The notes under the pieces: generated by a model
Told to the model about the DNA's origin: nothing
The model's database searches: none
Seen by the model: only the letters and a program-made list of their open reading frames with translations
NCBI RefSeq assembly: GCF_000716435.1
Contig: NZ_JNWO01000008.1
Span: 186,001 to 250,000, forward strand
DNA from: Streptomyces xylophagus
GTDB lineage: Bacteria; Actinomycetota; Actinomycetes; Streptomycetales; Streptomycetaceae
Direction of reading: 5' to 3'
Length of the DNA: 64,000 nt
Program-made: the position numbers and the translations under genes
Shown: positions 1 through 9,565 of the stretch, in pieces
Layout of the letters: every line of letters starts with the position of its first letter
Numbering within the stretch: position 1 is the first letter of the stretch

Positions 1-269
1 AGCACCGCGTGCGCCAGGCCGAGCGGCTTGTCCTGCGGGATGTACGTGACGTCGATCCCGAGCTTCGAGCCGTCGCCGACCGCTTCCCGGATCTCCTCGG
101 CGGTGTCGCCGACGATGATCCCGACATCCGTGATCCCGGCATCGGCGATGGCCTCGAGACCGTAGAAGAGCACGGGTTTGTTGGCGACGGGCACCAGCTG
201 CTTGGCCGATGTGTGGGTTATGGGGCGCAGGCGTGTGCCCGAGCCACCGGAGAGAACGAGAGCCTTCAT
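1..269 (-). CDS. Glucose-1-phosphate thymidylyltransferase-like protein (3' part outside window)
   Basis: The first 89 residues read MKALVLSGGSGTRLRPITHT followed by AKQLVPVANKP. This is the nucleotide-binding GGxGTRLxP signature and the adjacent lysine segment of RmlA/StrD-type sugar-1-phosphate thymidylyltransferases, which join dTTP and glucose-1-phosphate to give dTDP-glucose. Full-length family members have about 290-355 residues, so most of this protein lies left of the window. An in-frame ATG three codons upstream (position 278) is an alternative start. It is divergent from the GT2 glycosyltransferase at 493, which fits a shared role in cell-surface glycan synthesis. That functional link is inferred. 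Confidence 0.85.
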   Translation of the reverse strand, partial: MKALVLSGGSGTRLRPITHTSAKQLVPVANKPVLFYGLEAIADAGITDVGIIVGDTAEEIREAVGDGSKLGIDVTYIPQDKPLGLAHAV

Positions 270-492
270 GCGCGGCATCCTAACCGGGGCCATGTCAAGC
301 GACACTCCGGCAGGTCCACCACAGTTCGCGAAACCGTTCCATGGGCTTTGTGATTCGTTTGTATCCTGGTCCGTCACTTGCTGTGACTGAGGCGGGTCGG
401 CCACCCGCTAGCCTTAATCGAACGTCTACCGAGCGGCGACACGCGCCGGGTCCTGACGAATGACTCCCAGCAGCTGAGGCGGAAGAAGACAC

Positions 493-2502
493 ATGCCCAT
501 CAAGGTGAGCGTGGTGATCCCGGTCTACAACCCGGGCAAGTACATCGAGGACTGCATCGCCTCTCTTCTGCGTCAGAGCCTGCCGGACGACGAGTACGAA
601 GCGATCTTCGTGAACGACGGTTCCACCGACGGGACTCCCGCGCGCCTGGACCGGCTCGCCGCCGAGCACGCGCACATGCACGTCATCCACCAGGAGGCGT
701 CCGGCTGGTCCGGCAAGCCCCGCAACGCGGGCATCGCGGCCGCCAAGGGTGAGTTCATCCAGTTCGTGGACAACGACGACTGGCTGGGCGACGAAGCTCT
801 CGAGCGCATGTACAACTACGGCGTGGAGAACAAGGCCGACGTCATCGTGGGCAAGATGGTCGGCAAGGGCCGCGGCGTTCCCCGGGAGCTGTTCCGCAAG
901 AACCGCCCGCACGCCACTGTCGACAACGCCCCGCTGATCGACAGCCTCACCCCCCACAAGATGTTCCGCAAGGAGTTCCTCGACCGGCACAACCTCCGTT
1001 ACATGGAGGGGCGTCGACGTCTTGAGGACCACGTCTTCGTCACCGAGGCGTACCTGCGGGCCGAGAACGTCGCGGTGCTCAGCGACTACCTGTGCTACTA
1101 CCACATCAAGCGTGAGGACGCGGCCAACGCGGGCTTCCAGCGCTTCGACCCGGTCGGCTACTTCAAGAACCTGCGTGAGGCCCTGGACGTCGTCGAGGAA
1201 CTCACCGAGCCCGGCCCGCTGCGGGACAAGCTCTTCCGCCGCTGGCTGCGCAACGAGATGGTCGAGCGCATGCGCGGACAGCGCCTGCTGAAGCTGCCGG
1301 AGGACTACCGACAGGAGCTGTTCGACGAGATCCACAAGGTGGTCGTCGAGCGCTTCGGACCTGGTGTCGCGGCCGGCCTGCAGCCCACGCAGCAGATCGT
1401 CGCGGGACTGATCGCGGCCGACCGGCTGGCCGACGTCGAGGAGTTCGCCCGGTGGGAGTCGGGGATCAAGCCCTCCGGTGTTCTCGAGCGGCTCGGCTGG
1501 GAGGACGGCAGGCTGACGCTCGGCTTCACCGCCGAGTACAAGTCGGGCGGCGCGCCCGTCACCTTCCGTGCCGACGGCGCGAAGGACCTGCTCGTTCCGC
1601 CGTTGCCGCAGACCAGCCTGGACGCCATCGCCCTGCTCGGTGCGAACACCGCTGCTCCGCTGGCCAAGTCGAAGGTGGACCTCGTCCTGCGCGAGCGTTC
1701 GACGGCTGCGGAGTTCTTCCAGCCTGTCGATCTCACCCGCGAGAAGGTCGCCGTGGAGGGGCAGGAGGGATACTTCCGGCAGGTGCTGCGTGCCATCTCG
1801 CGGGTGGACCCGTTGTCGGCGGCGAACGGCGCAGAACTGGACGCCGGTATCTGGGACGTCGTCATCCGCATCAGCTCGTGCGGGTGGTCCAAGGAGACCC
1901 GCCTCGGCTCCGTCCGCAGTGAGGAAGCCGGGCGCGGGCGCGGCGGTGCCGTTGTCGGCTCCCCGGCCCACCTGGTCCTGCCGTACTGGACCGACCCGCA
2001 GGGCAACCTCTCGCTCGACGTCGACCAGAAGACCAACCGGCTCGCCTACGAGTTCGCCCATCTCGCCTCCGCCGACGTCACCGTGACGACGGACCCCGGC
2101 CGCCTCGTCGTCGTCCTGCCGTTCCACGTCCAGGCCGAGAGTCAGGCAACCCTGACGCTGACGAACGTCGCGAGCGGTCGTACGGTCGCCCTCCCCGCCA
2201 CGCTGACCGCCCGCGTGACCGGCGACGCCGACCTGGGTGCCGACCTCCCGCTCGACGAGTTGGCGGACGGCGAGTGGCGACTGGAGCTCACTCCGCCCTC
2301 GACCGGAGCCGGCAGTCCGGTGGGCCTCCCGCTGGCCCTCGAGGTCTCCGCGAGCGGAGGCGTCGTCGTCAAACGTCTCGCCGCTGTCGCGGCCGACCTG
2401 GCGGCGAAGGACCCCGGACGGCGCAGGCCCGCCCCTCGCCCCGGGGCGACGACAATCCTGCGCCGCGCCGCGGGCAAGCTCCGTCGGGCGCTGAAGAAGT
2501 GA
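493..2502 (+). CDS. Family 2 glycosyltransferase with long C-terminal extension
   Basis: 669 residues. The N-terminal 220 residues are a GT-A fold of family GT2: VSVVIPVYNPGKY at the start, VNDGSTDGT, then the DxD-like FVDNDD near residue 95. The catalytic-base region near residue 180 (RRRLEDHVF) also fits. The remaining 440 residues are beta-rich and lack a second recognisable enzyme domain. The layout resembles GT2 modules paired with teichoic-acid-type polymerases. It probably adds sugars to a wall polymer or surface glycan, but donor and acceptor are unknown. The ATG has GGAAGAAG about 6 bases upstream. It is divergent from the thymidylyltransferase. Confidence 0.85.
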   Translation: MPIKVSVVIPVYNPGKYIEDCIASLLRQSLPDDEYEAIFVNDGSTDGTPARLDRLAAEHAHMHVIHQEASGWSGKPRNAGIAAAKGEFIQFVDNDDWLGDEALERMYNYGVENKADVIVGKMVGKGRGVPRELFRKNRPHATVDNAPLIDSLTPHKMFRKEFLDRHNLRYMEGRRRLEDHVFVTEAYLRAENVAVLSDYLCYYHIKREDAANAGFQRFDPVGYFKNLREALDVVEELTEPGPLRDKLFRRWLRNEMVERMRGQRLLKLPEDYRQELFDEIHKVVVERFGPGVAAGLQPTQQIVAGLIAADRLADVEEFARWESGIKPSGVLERLGWEDGRLTLGFTAEYKSGGAPVTFRADGAKDLLVPPLPQTSLDAIALLGANTAAPLAKSKVDLVLRERSTAAEFFQPVDLTREKVAVEGQEGYFRQVLRAISRVDPLSAANGAELDAGIWDVVIRISSCGWSKETRLGSVRSEEAGRGRGGAVVGSPAHLVLPYWTDPQGNLSLDVDQKTNRLAYEFAHLASADVTVTTDPGRLVVVLPFHVQAESQATLTLTNVASGRTVALPATLTARVTGDADLGADLPLDELADGEWRLELTPPSTGAGSPVGLPLALEVSASGGVVVKRLAAVAADLAAKDPGRRRPAPRPGATTILRRAAGKLRRALKK

Positions 2503-2548
2503 CCGAACCTCGTTCCTGGTCGGCGCGATCGCTCTGACGGAAGGGCCG

Positions 2549-4261
2549 CTACCGCTTCGGTACGTGGATGTCCGTGCTGCTCAGCGTCTGCGGCCTGTCC
2601 GTGAAGACCCTCAGCCGTACCCGCAAGTGGGCCCGGTTCGGGAGGGAATAGCGTCCCGAGCTCGGCACGAGCTCGTAGCGTGCCGACTGGTGCGGACCCA
2701 GCACGGCCGGGCCGCTGCGCACGGTCCAGTACGCGGATGTGCTCTCGCCGGTGCTGGAGGCGAAGTGCGGAGCCAGCGCGGTGTCACCGGTGTTGGTCGC
2801 CTGCACGGTGAGCCCGTGTACCCCACCGCTGTCGCCCCGTACGCCGCTGATCACCAGCCGGATCGGCGGCCCGCTCGCGGCGGCGACGGCCACGCACGCG
2901 GCGGCCGGCGCCAGCACCGCTGCTGCCACCATCGCGCTGACGACGCGCCGCCGGCCGAACGGCAGCCGGGGTTGCCAGGCCGAGGCGAAGTCGGAGCTGG
3001 TGGCGGTGGCGGCGGCAGCGACCCACAACGGGGTCATCAGCAGGTAGTAGCCGTCCTGCGACCGCGTGGCCAGGTAGAACGCGCACCACGGCAGGACGGT
3101 GGCGGCCGGGCCCAACCGCCGTACGAAGAGGACGAACAGGGTGAGCAGCCCGGCGGCCAGCAGCATGCTGCCGTAGGAGTAGAAGTCCAGTCGGCTGCTG
3201 CCGTCGGTGAAGTAGTACGACAGGCCCATGATGCCCTGGCCGTGCAGGACCCCGTGCTGGGTGAACGGCAGGGCCAGGCCGGTTATCCAGGCTCGGGGGC
3301 TCTGCGCGATGAAGTAGGCGTTGGCGGTCAGGGCCACGACCGCGGAGATCGCGGTGAACCGTGTGACCACGCCGAGAGCCGCCCGCGCCGAGAGCTCACC
3401 GCGCCGTACCGCGTAGACACCGACGAGCAGGAACGGCGTGAGGAACCAGGGCAGTTGGTGGGTCGCGCAGGCGGCCCCGAGGAGCGCGGCGCGCACGATG
3501 TCCGAGCGGCGGAGCCGCCCCCCGGCGCCGATCGAGGGCCAGCGGATGACCACCGGGATGAGCAGCACGAGTGCCGGGATCGCCGGGTAGCCCATGGCCG
3601 CGTACCCCTTGAGCATCGGGAAGCCCAGGCAGACCGCCGTCGCGGCCGACCGCCACGGTGTCGGCAGCAGCCACCACAGCACCGCGGCGCCGACGATCAG
3701 CAGGAGGGTCGGGACGAGCGTGGCCGCCTTCGCTCCGATCAACGCGTACACGGGGGCGTTGAGCAGCACGGCCAGGGGCGGATACGCGAAGGAGTAGTCG
3801 GCGCCGCCCGACATCGTCTTCGTGACACCGACGTGGTGCTGCTGGAACACCCACGGCCACTCGTGCCCGTACACCGCGTGGCCGTGCACCAATTCGTGCG
3901 TGGCCTGGGTCATCAGCACCGTCTCGTCGTTCATCCCGCTGCCGAGGGCGTACGAGCACAGGGCCAGCACGATGCCCAGGAGCAGCACCCCCGCGTCGAC
4001 CAGTACGAGAGCGCGACGGTTGCGCACCGCGAGGGCCAGGACGCCCAGGATGAGGATGCCCGCATACCCGAGCATGATCACTCCGCCGACCTTGGGCCGG
4101 GAAGCGATCGCCGTCGACCATTCGCCGCGTGTGCCGATGAACAGACTGATGACGGCGAGCAGGGTGATCGCGCGGTGCAGCGGCGCAGGGCTCGCCGACT
4201 GCGACGGACTCGGGTGGGTCAGCGGGGCATGGGTGGCGATACCGCCGACCGTCTTGCTCAT
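2549..4261 (-). CDS. Polytopic membrane protein, GT-C glycosyltransferase-like
   Basis: About 570 residues with roughly ten to twelve hydrophobic segments and a soluble C-terminal domain of about 110 residues (from near residue 455) that looks beta-rich. An acidic, aromatic loop after the second or third membrane segment, and the SFAYPPLAVLLNAP motif, resemble polyprenyl-phosphate-dependent mannosyltransferases of the GT-C/GT87 kind. The ATG at 4261 is preferred because GAGGTG lies about 9 bases upstream; a GTG at 4270 would sit almost on that site. It converges with the GT2 gene. Substrate is unknown. Confidence 0.65.
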   Translation of the reverse strand: MSKTVGGIATHAPLTHPSPSQSASPAPLHRAITLLAVISLFIGTRGEWSTAIASRPKVGGVIMLGYAGILILGVLALAVRNRRALVLVDAGVLLLGIVLALCSYALGSGMNDETVLMTQATHELVHGHAVYGHEWPWVFQQHHVGVTKTMSGGADYSFAYPPLAVLLNAPVYALIGAKAATLVPTLLLIVGAAVLWWLLPTPWRSAATAVCLGFPMLKGYAAMGYPAIPALVLLIPVVIRWPSIGAGGRLRRSDIVRAALLGAACATHQLPWFLTPFLLVGVYAVRRGELSARAALGVVTRFTAISAVVALTANAYFIAQSPRAWITGLALPFTQHGVLHGQGIMGLSYYFTDGSSRLDFYSYGSMLLAAGLLTLFVLFVRRLGPAATVLPWCAFYLATRSQDGYYLLMTPLWVAAAATATSSDFASAWQPRLPFGRRRVVSAMVAAAVLAPAAACVAVAAASGPPIRLVISGVRGDSGGVHGLTVQATNTGDTALAPHFASSTGESTSAYWTVRSGPAVLGPHQSARYELVPSSGRYSLPNRAHLRVRLRVFTDRPQTLSSTDIHVPKR

Positions 4262-4499
4262 GTGGGGCACACCTCAAGCAGTGCAGATCGTGATCAGATG
4301 AGACTGTTCTTGTAGCAGAAGCCGGCCATCTTATCCGTGGCGGTTGCTGACTTCTCCGAGGCCAATCAATTCTGGTGATGTAGGCGTTTCCGTCGATCAT
4401 GTACAGGTTGGCCGAGGCTTGCGAAGCCCTGGAAGTCGGAAATAGGCGCTACCGGTCGGCTTCGGAAACCGGGCTGAACTTGTTCCGGGCGCGCTGGGT

Positions 4500-6803
4500 C
4501 TACTTGAGGTAGACGATCCCGTCCGTGGTGATGGCGGGACGCCCGGCGGTGCCCTTCGCCACGATCTTGAGCGTGTGCTTCGCGGTGCCGGCCCAGGTCT
4601 TGGTCCAGATGGCGTTCCGGTAAGCCGTCGTGGACGACCTGAGGTCCACGGTGGTCACCTTCTTGCCGTCGACGTAGACGTCCGCCTGTCCGGAGGTGGC
4701 TGCCCGGGAGACCACCCAGGCGACCGACCGGCCGGTGAAGGTCCAGGTCAGTGAGGCGTTCTTGGTGCTACTGGTGCGGGACTCGCCGCCGAGGTATTGG
4801 GAGGAGGACTTCACGGTCCAGGCTCCGGTCTTCGCGGCCGAGGTCTCCTGAAGGATCACCGGCGTCCCCGACACGGAGGCGGTGGCCGAGTTGCCCACCA
4901 CGTCGTACGCCCGGAGCGACCAGGTCGTGGCGGCACCGGACCTGGCGGTCTGCGCGGCACTCGTCACCGTCGGCCCGTAGGTCCTGGCGAGGGGCGCGGT
5001 GAGCTTCGCCTCCTTCAGGGAGACGTTGTCGGTCGCCTTCCAGCCGAGGGTCAGCGGGACGGCCGTGGTGTTCACCGTGCCGGTCCGCAGGGCCAGGTTC
5101 GGCTTGGTGGTGAAGGTCGGTGCGGTGGTCTCGGCGACGACGGTCCGCGCCGCGCTGGTGACGGTCCGGCCGGACTGGTGGACGGCCTTGACCTGCACCT
5201 GGTGAGTGCCAGGGGTGAGCGTCAGCTTGGCGGAGGTCGCCGTGGCCGCGGCGGTGGCGGCTGTCCTGCCGTCGACCAGGATCGCGTACGACGAGATGAG
5301 CGTCGTCGGGGTCGTGGTGGACCAGGTCACCTTGAGGGGGCCGTTGGTGTAGGAGGTCGTACTGACCACGCTCGTGCCGCTGGCCTCGTCGATGGTGAGG
5401 CCGGTGACAGGGCCTGCGGCCAGCGTGCGGACGGTGCCGAGGGCGGCGTAGAAGGCGTCGCCGGGGCACAGGGTGTTGTAGCCGTCGCGGTGGCCGTGGA
5501 TCGCGGGCAGGGTCATCTGCTCACCCGGGCCCCAGCTCTTGCCGGCGAGGTTCTGGCCGCTGACGGCGGTGGTGAGGGTGACCTTCGCGTCCGGTTCGAC
5601 GCCGTACTGGCCGAGCTTCCAGGCGGAGAGACGGGCGACCGAGGTCATCGCTTCCGTCGAGGGCGCGGCATCCGTGTAGGTGCCGAGGACGGAGATGCCG
5701 GTGGTCTGCGAGTTGAAGCCGTACGCGTGCGCGCCGACGACCGGGAGACCGACACCGCCCTTGCGGCCCTCGTAGATCGTCCCGCACTTGTCGACGAGGA
5801 AGTTGTAGCCGATGTCCTTCCAGCCCAGCGTCTTCACGTCGTACGTGTAGATCGCGTTGACGATCGAGGGCGCCTGGGCGCAGGTGTAGTCGTTGGTCGA
5901 GGCCGTGTGGTGGACCACCACCGCCTTGATCTTGCCCGCGATGTACGTCGGTTCCTCCGGGCTCAGCGATTCATCCGCGCCCCACCCGGAGCGGGCGGTG
6001 ACAGCGGGCTGCGGAACCGTGGAAGGCGGCGGGGTGGGCGCTGTCGTCGAAGGCGAGGGCGAGGCCGAGGTGGTCGCCGACTCGCTGGGAGCGGTGCTCT
6101 CGGAGGCCGAGGGAGACTCGGACGGCGACTCCGACGCGGGCTCGGAGTCCGTGGGGGAGGGCTCGGTGGCGATCGGATCGGGCGTCGTGGGCTCGGTGGG
6201 AGTGCCGTCGGTCGGGTCGGACGCCGGGGACTCGGAAACGGTGGGCTCCTCGGTCCCGTCGGTCCCGTCAGTCCCGTTCGCGACGAAGGCGGCGGGCTCG
6301 ACGTCGTCCCCTGCGCTTCTGTTCTTGCCGCCGGACGTGACCATGTCGAGACGAAGCCCCTGGGGCAGCCTGGAGGCAGCCTTCCCATCGACCCGAGCCT
6401 CGACGCCGTCGGAAAGACCGACCCAAGCGGGCTCGGTGCCACCCCGGGAGGCTCCCCGCTCTCCCGCACCGATGTCACTGTCGAGAGTCAGCCAGCCGGA
6501 CCATTTCCCGGACCCGGCGGCCCGGGTCCGCACCTCGACCTTGCCGACCAGGCTGGAGGAAGGTTTCTGCCATGTGACCCCGAGCATGCTGAACGGCTTG
6601 ACCTCCCGTCGACCGAGCGAGGCGGTCCCTCCGTCACCGCTCATCTCCAGCGCGGCTGACCGCACTTGATCGCGGACCGGTCCTGTATCGCGGCCACTGC
6701 CCTCGCCACTGCCGGATCTCGCGCTCACCCCCTGCACCGCCAACGTCCCACATACGGCTGCCGCGACGACCGCACCCGTCCCCCACCAACGACGCGTTCT
6801 CAT
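4500..6803 (-). CDS. Secreted peptidoglycan-recognition-type N-acetylmuramoyl-L-alanine amidase
   Basis: 767 residues with an N-terminal signal segment (residues 1-28). A Ser/Thr/Pro/Glu-rich spacer follows (about 175-265), then a PGRP/Amidase_2 domain beginning VTARSGWGADES. Zinc ligands of the family are visible: the first His in VVVHHTAS (near 297), the His in IHGHRDG (near 437) and the Cys in LCPGD. The domain should cut the bond between muramic acid and L-alanine in peptidoglycan. The C-terminal 300 residues are Ig-like or beta-sandwich repeats, probably for wall binding. A weaker reading is a non-catalytic recognition protein, but the zinc set is intact. Confidence 0.88.
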   Translation of the reverse strand: MRTRRWWGTGAVVAAAVCGTLAVQGVSARSGSGEGSGRDTGPVRDQVRSAALEMSGDGGTASLGRREVKPFSMLGVTWQKPSSSLVGKVEVRTRAAGSGKWSGWLTLDSDIGAGERGASRGGTEPAWVGLSDGVEARVDGKAASRLPQGLRLDMVTSGGKNRSAGDDVEPAAFVANGTDGTDGTEEPTVSESPASDPTDGTPTEPTTPDPIATEPSPTDSEPASESPSESPSASESTAPSESATTSASPSPSTTAPTPPPSTVPQPAVTARSGWGADESLSPEEPTYIAGKIKAVVVHHTASTNDYTCAQAPSIVNAIYTYDVKTLGWKDIGYNFLVDKCGTIYEGRKGGVGLPVVGAHAYGFNSQTTGISVLGTYTDAAPSTEAMTSVARLSAWKLGQYGVEPDAKVTLTTAVSGQNLAGKSWGPGEQMTLPAIHGHRDGYNTLCPGDAFYAALGTVRTLAAGPVTGLTIDEASGTSVVSTTSYTNGPLKVTWSTTTPTTLISSYAILVDGRTAATAAATATSAKLTLTPGTHQVQVKAVHQSGRTVTSAARTVVAETTAPTFTTKPNLALRTGTVNTTAVPLTLGWKATDNVSLKEAKLTAPLARTYGPTVTSAAQTARSGAATTWSLRAYDVVGNSATASVSGTPVILQETSAAKTGAWTVKSSSQYLGGESRTSSTKNASLTWTFTGRSVAWVVSRAATSGQADVYVDGKKVTTVDLRSSTTAYRNAIWTKTWAGTAKHTLKIVAKGTAGRPAITTDGIVYLK

Positions 6804-6887
6804 ACCGGGTCGGACACCTTCCCCCTCGATACAGAGTCATGGTTTGACATAACTCGCCCATATTTATGGTGACTTGTAAATAAATCG

Positions 6888-7577
6888 TCAAGATCGCGGC
6901 AACCGTACCTGATGTGCCCATGGCGGAAGACGGCCGAGCAGCACGGCGTTGAACAGCCCGGACAGGGCCGTACCGGGCGTCGACACCGGGAAGGCGAGGA
7001 TGCTGAGCGGTGCCGTGGCCATGAGTGGCCAGATCCCGGCGAACCCTGCATCCGGCAGCACGTACGCGGCACACAGGAAGAACCCCACCGACGCTGCGAC
7101 CACCGCGAGATGCCCACGCGCCAGCCAGTTGTCCACCGCGGGCGCCGGCAAGGTCCGCGCCCGTTGCCGACGCGGGCCCGTGGAACGAGTGGTGTTTGTT
7201 GCCTCCGGCGCAGAGGGAGTCGGGGCGTGCGAGGGGGGCTCACGCGCGGCTGCCGCGGGCCTCGTGGCGAGCGCGCCGAGCACGGCGGCGTTCACGAAGG
7301 CGCACAGAAGGAGCCACACGCCCCAGAAGCCGATGGCCGGCGCCCTGACCGCCCCGCCCCCTTCGGTCCCCGGGCCGAAGGGGAGAACCGCGCCCAGGAA
7401 GGAGATGGGTGCTGTGAGCAACAGAGGGGCAAGGGTGAAAGCGCTTTCGTCCGGGAGCGGAAACATGGTCAGGACGGAGGCGGCGACGACGGCCGGACAG
7501 CCCCGGGAGAGCCAGTTGCACGTGGCGAGCGCGAGGAGTCGGCGCGAGAGGAAGCGCAGGTGGGAGGCGTTCGGCAT
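6888..7577 (-). CDS. Small membrane protein with internal duplication (SCO4225-like family)
   Basis: 229 residues. Two halves share the same pattern: NWLSRGCPAVVAASV, then LAPLLLTAPISFL in the first, and NWLARGHLAVVAASV, then IWPLMATAPLSIL in the second, each with about two membrane segments. They are separated by a Pro/Arg-rich linker (about residues 115-145). The ATG at 7577 is chosen over the longer frame because AGGAAGG lies 9 bases upstream. The protein resembles a Streptomyces membrane family I recall as SCO4225-like. Function is unknown. It is divergent from the phospholipase gene. Confidence 0.7.
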   Translation of the reverse strand: MPNASHLRFLSRRLLALATCNWLSRGCPAVVAASVLTMFPLPDESAFTLAPLLLTAPISFLGAVLPFGPGTEGGGAVRAPAIGFWGVWLLLCAFVNAAVLGALATRPAAAAREPPSHAPTPSAPEATNTTRSTGPRRQRARTLPAPAVDNWLARGHLAVVAASVGFFLCAAYVLPDAGFAGIWPLMATAPLSILAFPVSTPGTALSGLFNAVLLGRLPPWAHQVRLPRS

Positions 7578-7787
7578 CGAGGTGGGCCTTCCTGTCGGTC
7601 CGGCTGTTGATCTCCATAGTGGCCTGGGGAGCACGCTCTGGCGTGAGTGCAAGTACCCATCCCTGCACGGAAGTTCAGAAAAAGCCAAGCGGAACTTGAC
7701 GATCCCTTTATATGGGCTTGTGGTTTTGATTGCCATCCCTTTAATGTTCCCGGTGATCACTCAAGGGATCTTCACAAGGGGGGACTT

Positions 7788-9404
7788 GTGCGCAAGACAG
7801 CGCTTCCTGTCGTCGCCGCGCTCGGCATGGCACTGCTGCTTCCGCAGCTGCCTGCGGCAGCGGCGGAGACCGTCGATCAGCCACTGGCCGAAGGAACGAT
7901 TCAGCAGGTCGGTCCCGGCCTGTATCTCTCGGAAACCCAGTCGTTCGAGGTCACCGAGACCGATGTGTCCGGCGCTCTCATCAACCGCCGCCACTCGGTG
8001 ATCGCCCAGTCCGACAGTGTCGCCGAAGCCAAGGACGCGCCGGACTCCCGTGCCGACATGAGTGCCTTCGGCCCCAGTTGGGAAGCCGAGTTCGCCGGCG
8101 GTCAGCTCAACCGGAAACTGGAGCAGCAGGGCGACGCCATCGTGGTGACCGACCTGGGTGTGGACGAGTCCTTCCGGTATGTCCTCAAGTCCAGCGTCGA
8201 CTTCCCGAGCGGCGGTGGTGTCAACAAGTACGCGACCGCCGACGGGCATCAGATCACCGAGACCTCCAGGTGGGACGAGGCGACCGGGACCTTGGAGACC
8301 TCCATCGTCGAGGTACTCGGCGTAGACCTCTCCGCGGTCGCGGAAGGCGACGACACCTTCACCGACGCGTCCGGTCAGCCGATCCCGGCGGCGGACCTCA
8401 AGCCCACCTACAAGTGGGAGCAGACCGCCACCGGCGCCGACACATGGCGCGTCACCAGCGTCGGCAACAACACTTACGCCACCACCGTCGACTACGACGC
8501 CCGTGGCCGCGTGGCCGAGATCACGAACCCGGCCGCCGGCGAAAAGCCCGAGACCTCCACCGCGGTCGTCTACGCGGACACGACCACGGCCACGGCCTCC
8601 TCGCCCGGCAACTACGCGGGCCAGGTGAAGGAGATCACCGTCACCGAGGGTGCCACGGTGTCGACCCTCGCCCGGTACGCCTACGACACCTCCGGTCTTC
8701 TGCGCACCGTGACCGACCCGACCGAGTCCACCGAGGCGCAGACCGAGTACGCCTACGACTCCACCGACCGCCTGTCCGACATCACCTCGCCGAGCAACGG
8801 CAGTTGGCACCTGGACTTCACGGGGGAGTCCGCCCTCCCGGCCGCCACCTCCACCGGGGAGGAGGTACCGGCTCAGGGCACAGCCGTCGCGGGTGATGCC
8901 GCGAACCCCGACTCCACCCTCACCGACGCGCCGGCCGCCTCGGAGCTCGCCGACGACGAGATCACGTCCCCCCAGTCGTCCCCGTCGCAGTGCAGCAGCG
9001 CGACGAGCTGGATGTACTACACGAAGTCCGGCTGCACTTCCAAGGTGGCCCACTACGGCTGGCACTCGCCCTCGTGGAAGAAGATGCCGGGCGGTACCTG
9101 GGTGCGAGGCATCACCCATGACCACTGCACCACCGCGCCGGACCAGCCTCTCGGCTACGACTTCCGCCCCGCCTGCGACATGCACGACTACGGCTACGGC
9201 CTCATCGGCAACACCTACAAGGGCTACTCCAAGTACCTGTCCCGCTACAAGGGCATCAACGTGGACGCGGTCTTCTACACCGCGCTCTTCACCAAGACCT
9301 GCGGTTCCTACTTCTTCAAGAGCCCCTGCCGCGGCCTTGCCAACACGTACTACACGGCGGTGACGGTGTTCGGCCGGGCGAAGAACGGCGCGAACGCGAC
9401 CTGA
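7788..9404 (+). CDS. Secreted YD-repeat protein with C-terminal phospholipase A2 domain
   Basis: 538 residues from a GTG preceded by AAGGGGGG. A signal peptide covers residues 1-24 (cleavage near PAAAAET). The middle holds YD/RHS-type repeats (YDARGRVAEI, YDTSGLLRTV, YDSTDRLSDI). The C-terminal 130 residues are a prokaryotic secreted phospholipase A2: DHCTTAPDQPLGYDF, then CDMHDYGYG with the catalytic His466-Asp467 pair and several paired cysteines. It should hydrolyse the sn-2 ester of glycerophospholipids outside the cell. YD repeats in front of a lipase suggest a presented or delivered toxin rather than a free digestive enzyme; that is inference. A strong terminator follows. Confidence 0.85.
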   Translation: MRKTALPVVAALGMALLLPQLPAAAAETVDQPLAEGTIQQVGPGLYLSETQSFEVTETDVSGALINRRHSVIAQSDSVAEAKDAPDSRADMSAFGPSWEAEFAGGQLNRKLEQQGDAIVVTDLGVDESFRYVLKSSVDFPSGGGVNKYATADGHQITETSRWDEATGTLETSIVEVLGVDLSAVAEGDDTFTDASGQPIPAADLKPTYKWEQTATGADTWRVTSVGNNTYATTVDYDARGRVAEITNPAAGEKPETSTAVVYADTTTATASSPGNYAGQVKEITVTEGATVSTLARYAYDTSGLLRTVTDPTESTEAQTEYAYDSTDRLSDITSPSNGSWHLDFTGESALPAATSTGEEVPAQGTAVAGDAANPDSTLTDAPAASELADDEITSPQSSPSQCSSATSWMYYTKSGCTSKVAHYGWHSPSWKKMPGGTWVRGITHDHCTTAPDQPLGYDFRPACDMHDYGYGLIGNTYKGYSKYLSRYKGINVDAVFYTALFTKTCGSYFFKSPCRGLANTYYTAVTVFGRAKNGANAT

Positions 9405-9441
9405 TCCTCGGCGACAGCGTCCGGCGGACAAGGCGTCAGAA

Positions 9442-9483
9442 CCGATGGCCGGGTGGCGGCGCACGTCGACACCCGGCCATCGG
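9442..9483 (+). terminator. Hairpin terminator after the phospholipase gene
   Basis: A perfect 14-bp stem (CCGATGGCCGGGTG at 9442-9455 and its complement at 9470-9483) with a 14-base loop lies about 40 bases after the stop codon. There is no clear T run, as is common in Streptomyces terminators. Confidence 0.7.
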
Positions 9484-9565
9484 CTTCGCACCCGTCCCCG
9501 CGCGCGTCGATGTGCCTGGCCGGTGCGCCCTTTCGCGTTGAAAATACTTTTCCTTGGAGTGGTAA

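Noticed and set aside
295..2127. A 610-codon reading frame opposite the GT2 gene
   Set aside because: Long antisense frames are expected in 72% GC DNA. Its composition lacks any domain, and the plus-strand GT2 has clear motifs.
2564..4315. A 583-codon plus-strand frame
   Set aside because: It is rich in Arg/Gly/Gln/His with no fold pattern and mirrors the membrane protein read on the other strand.
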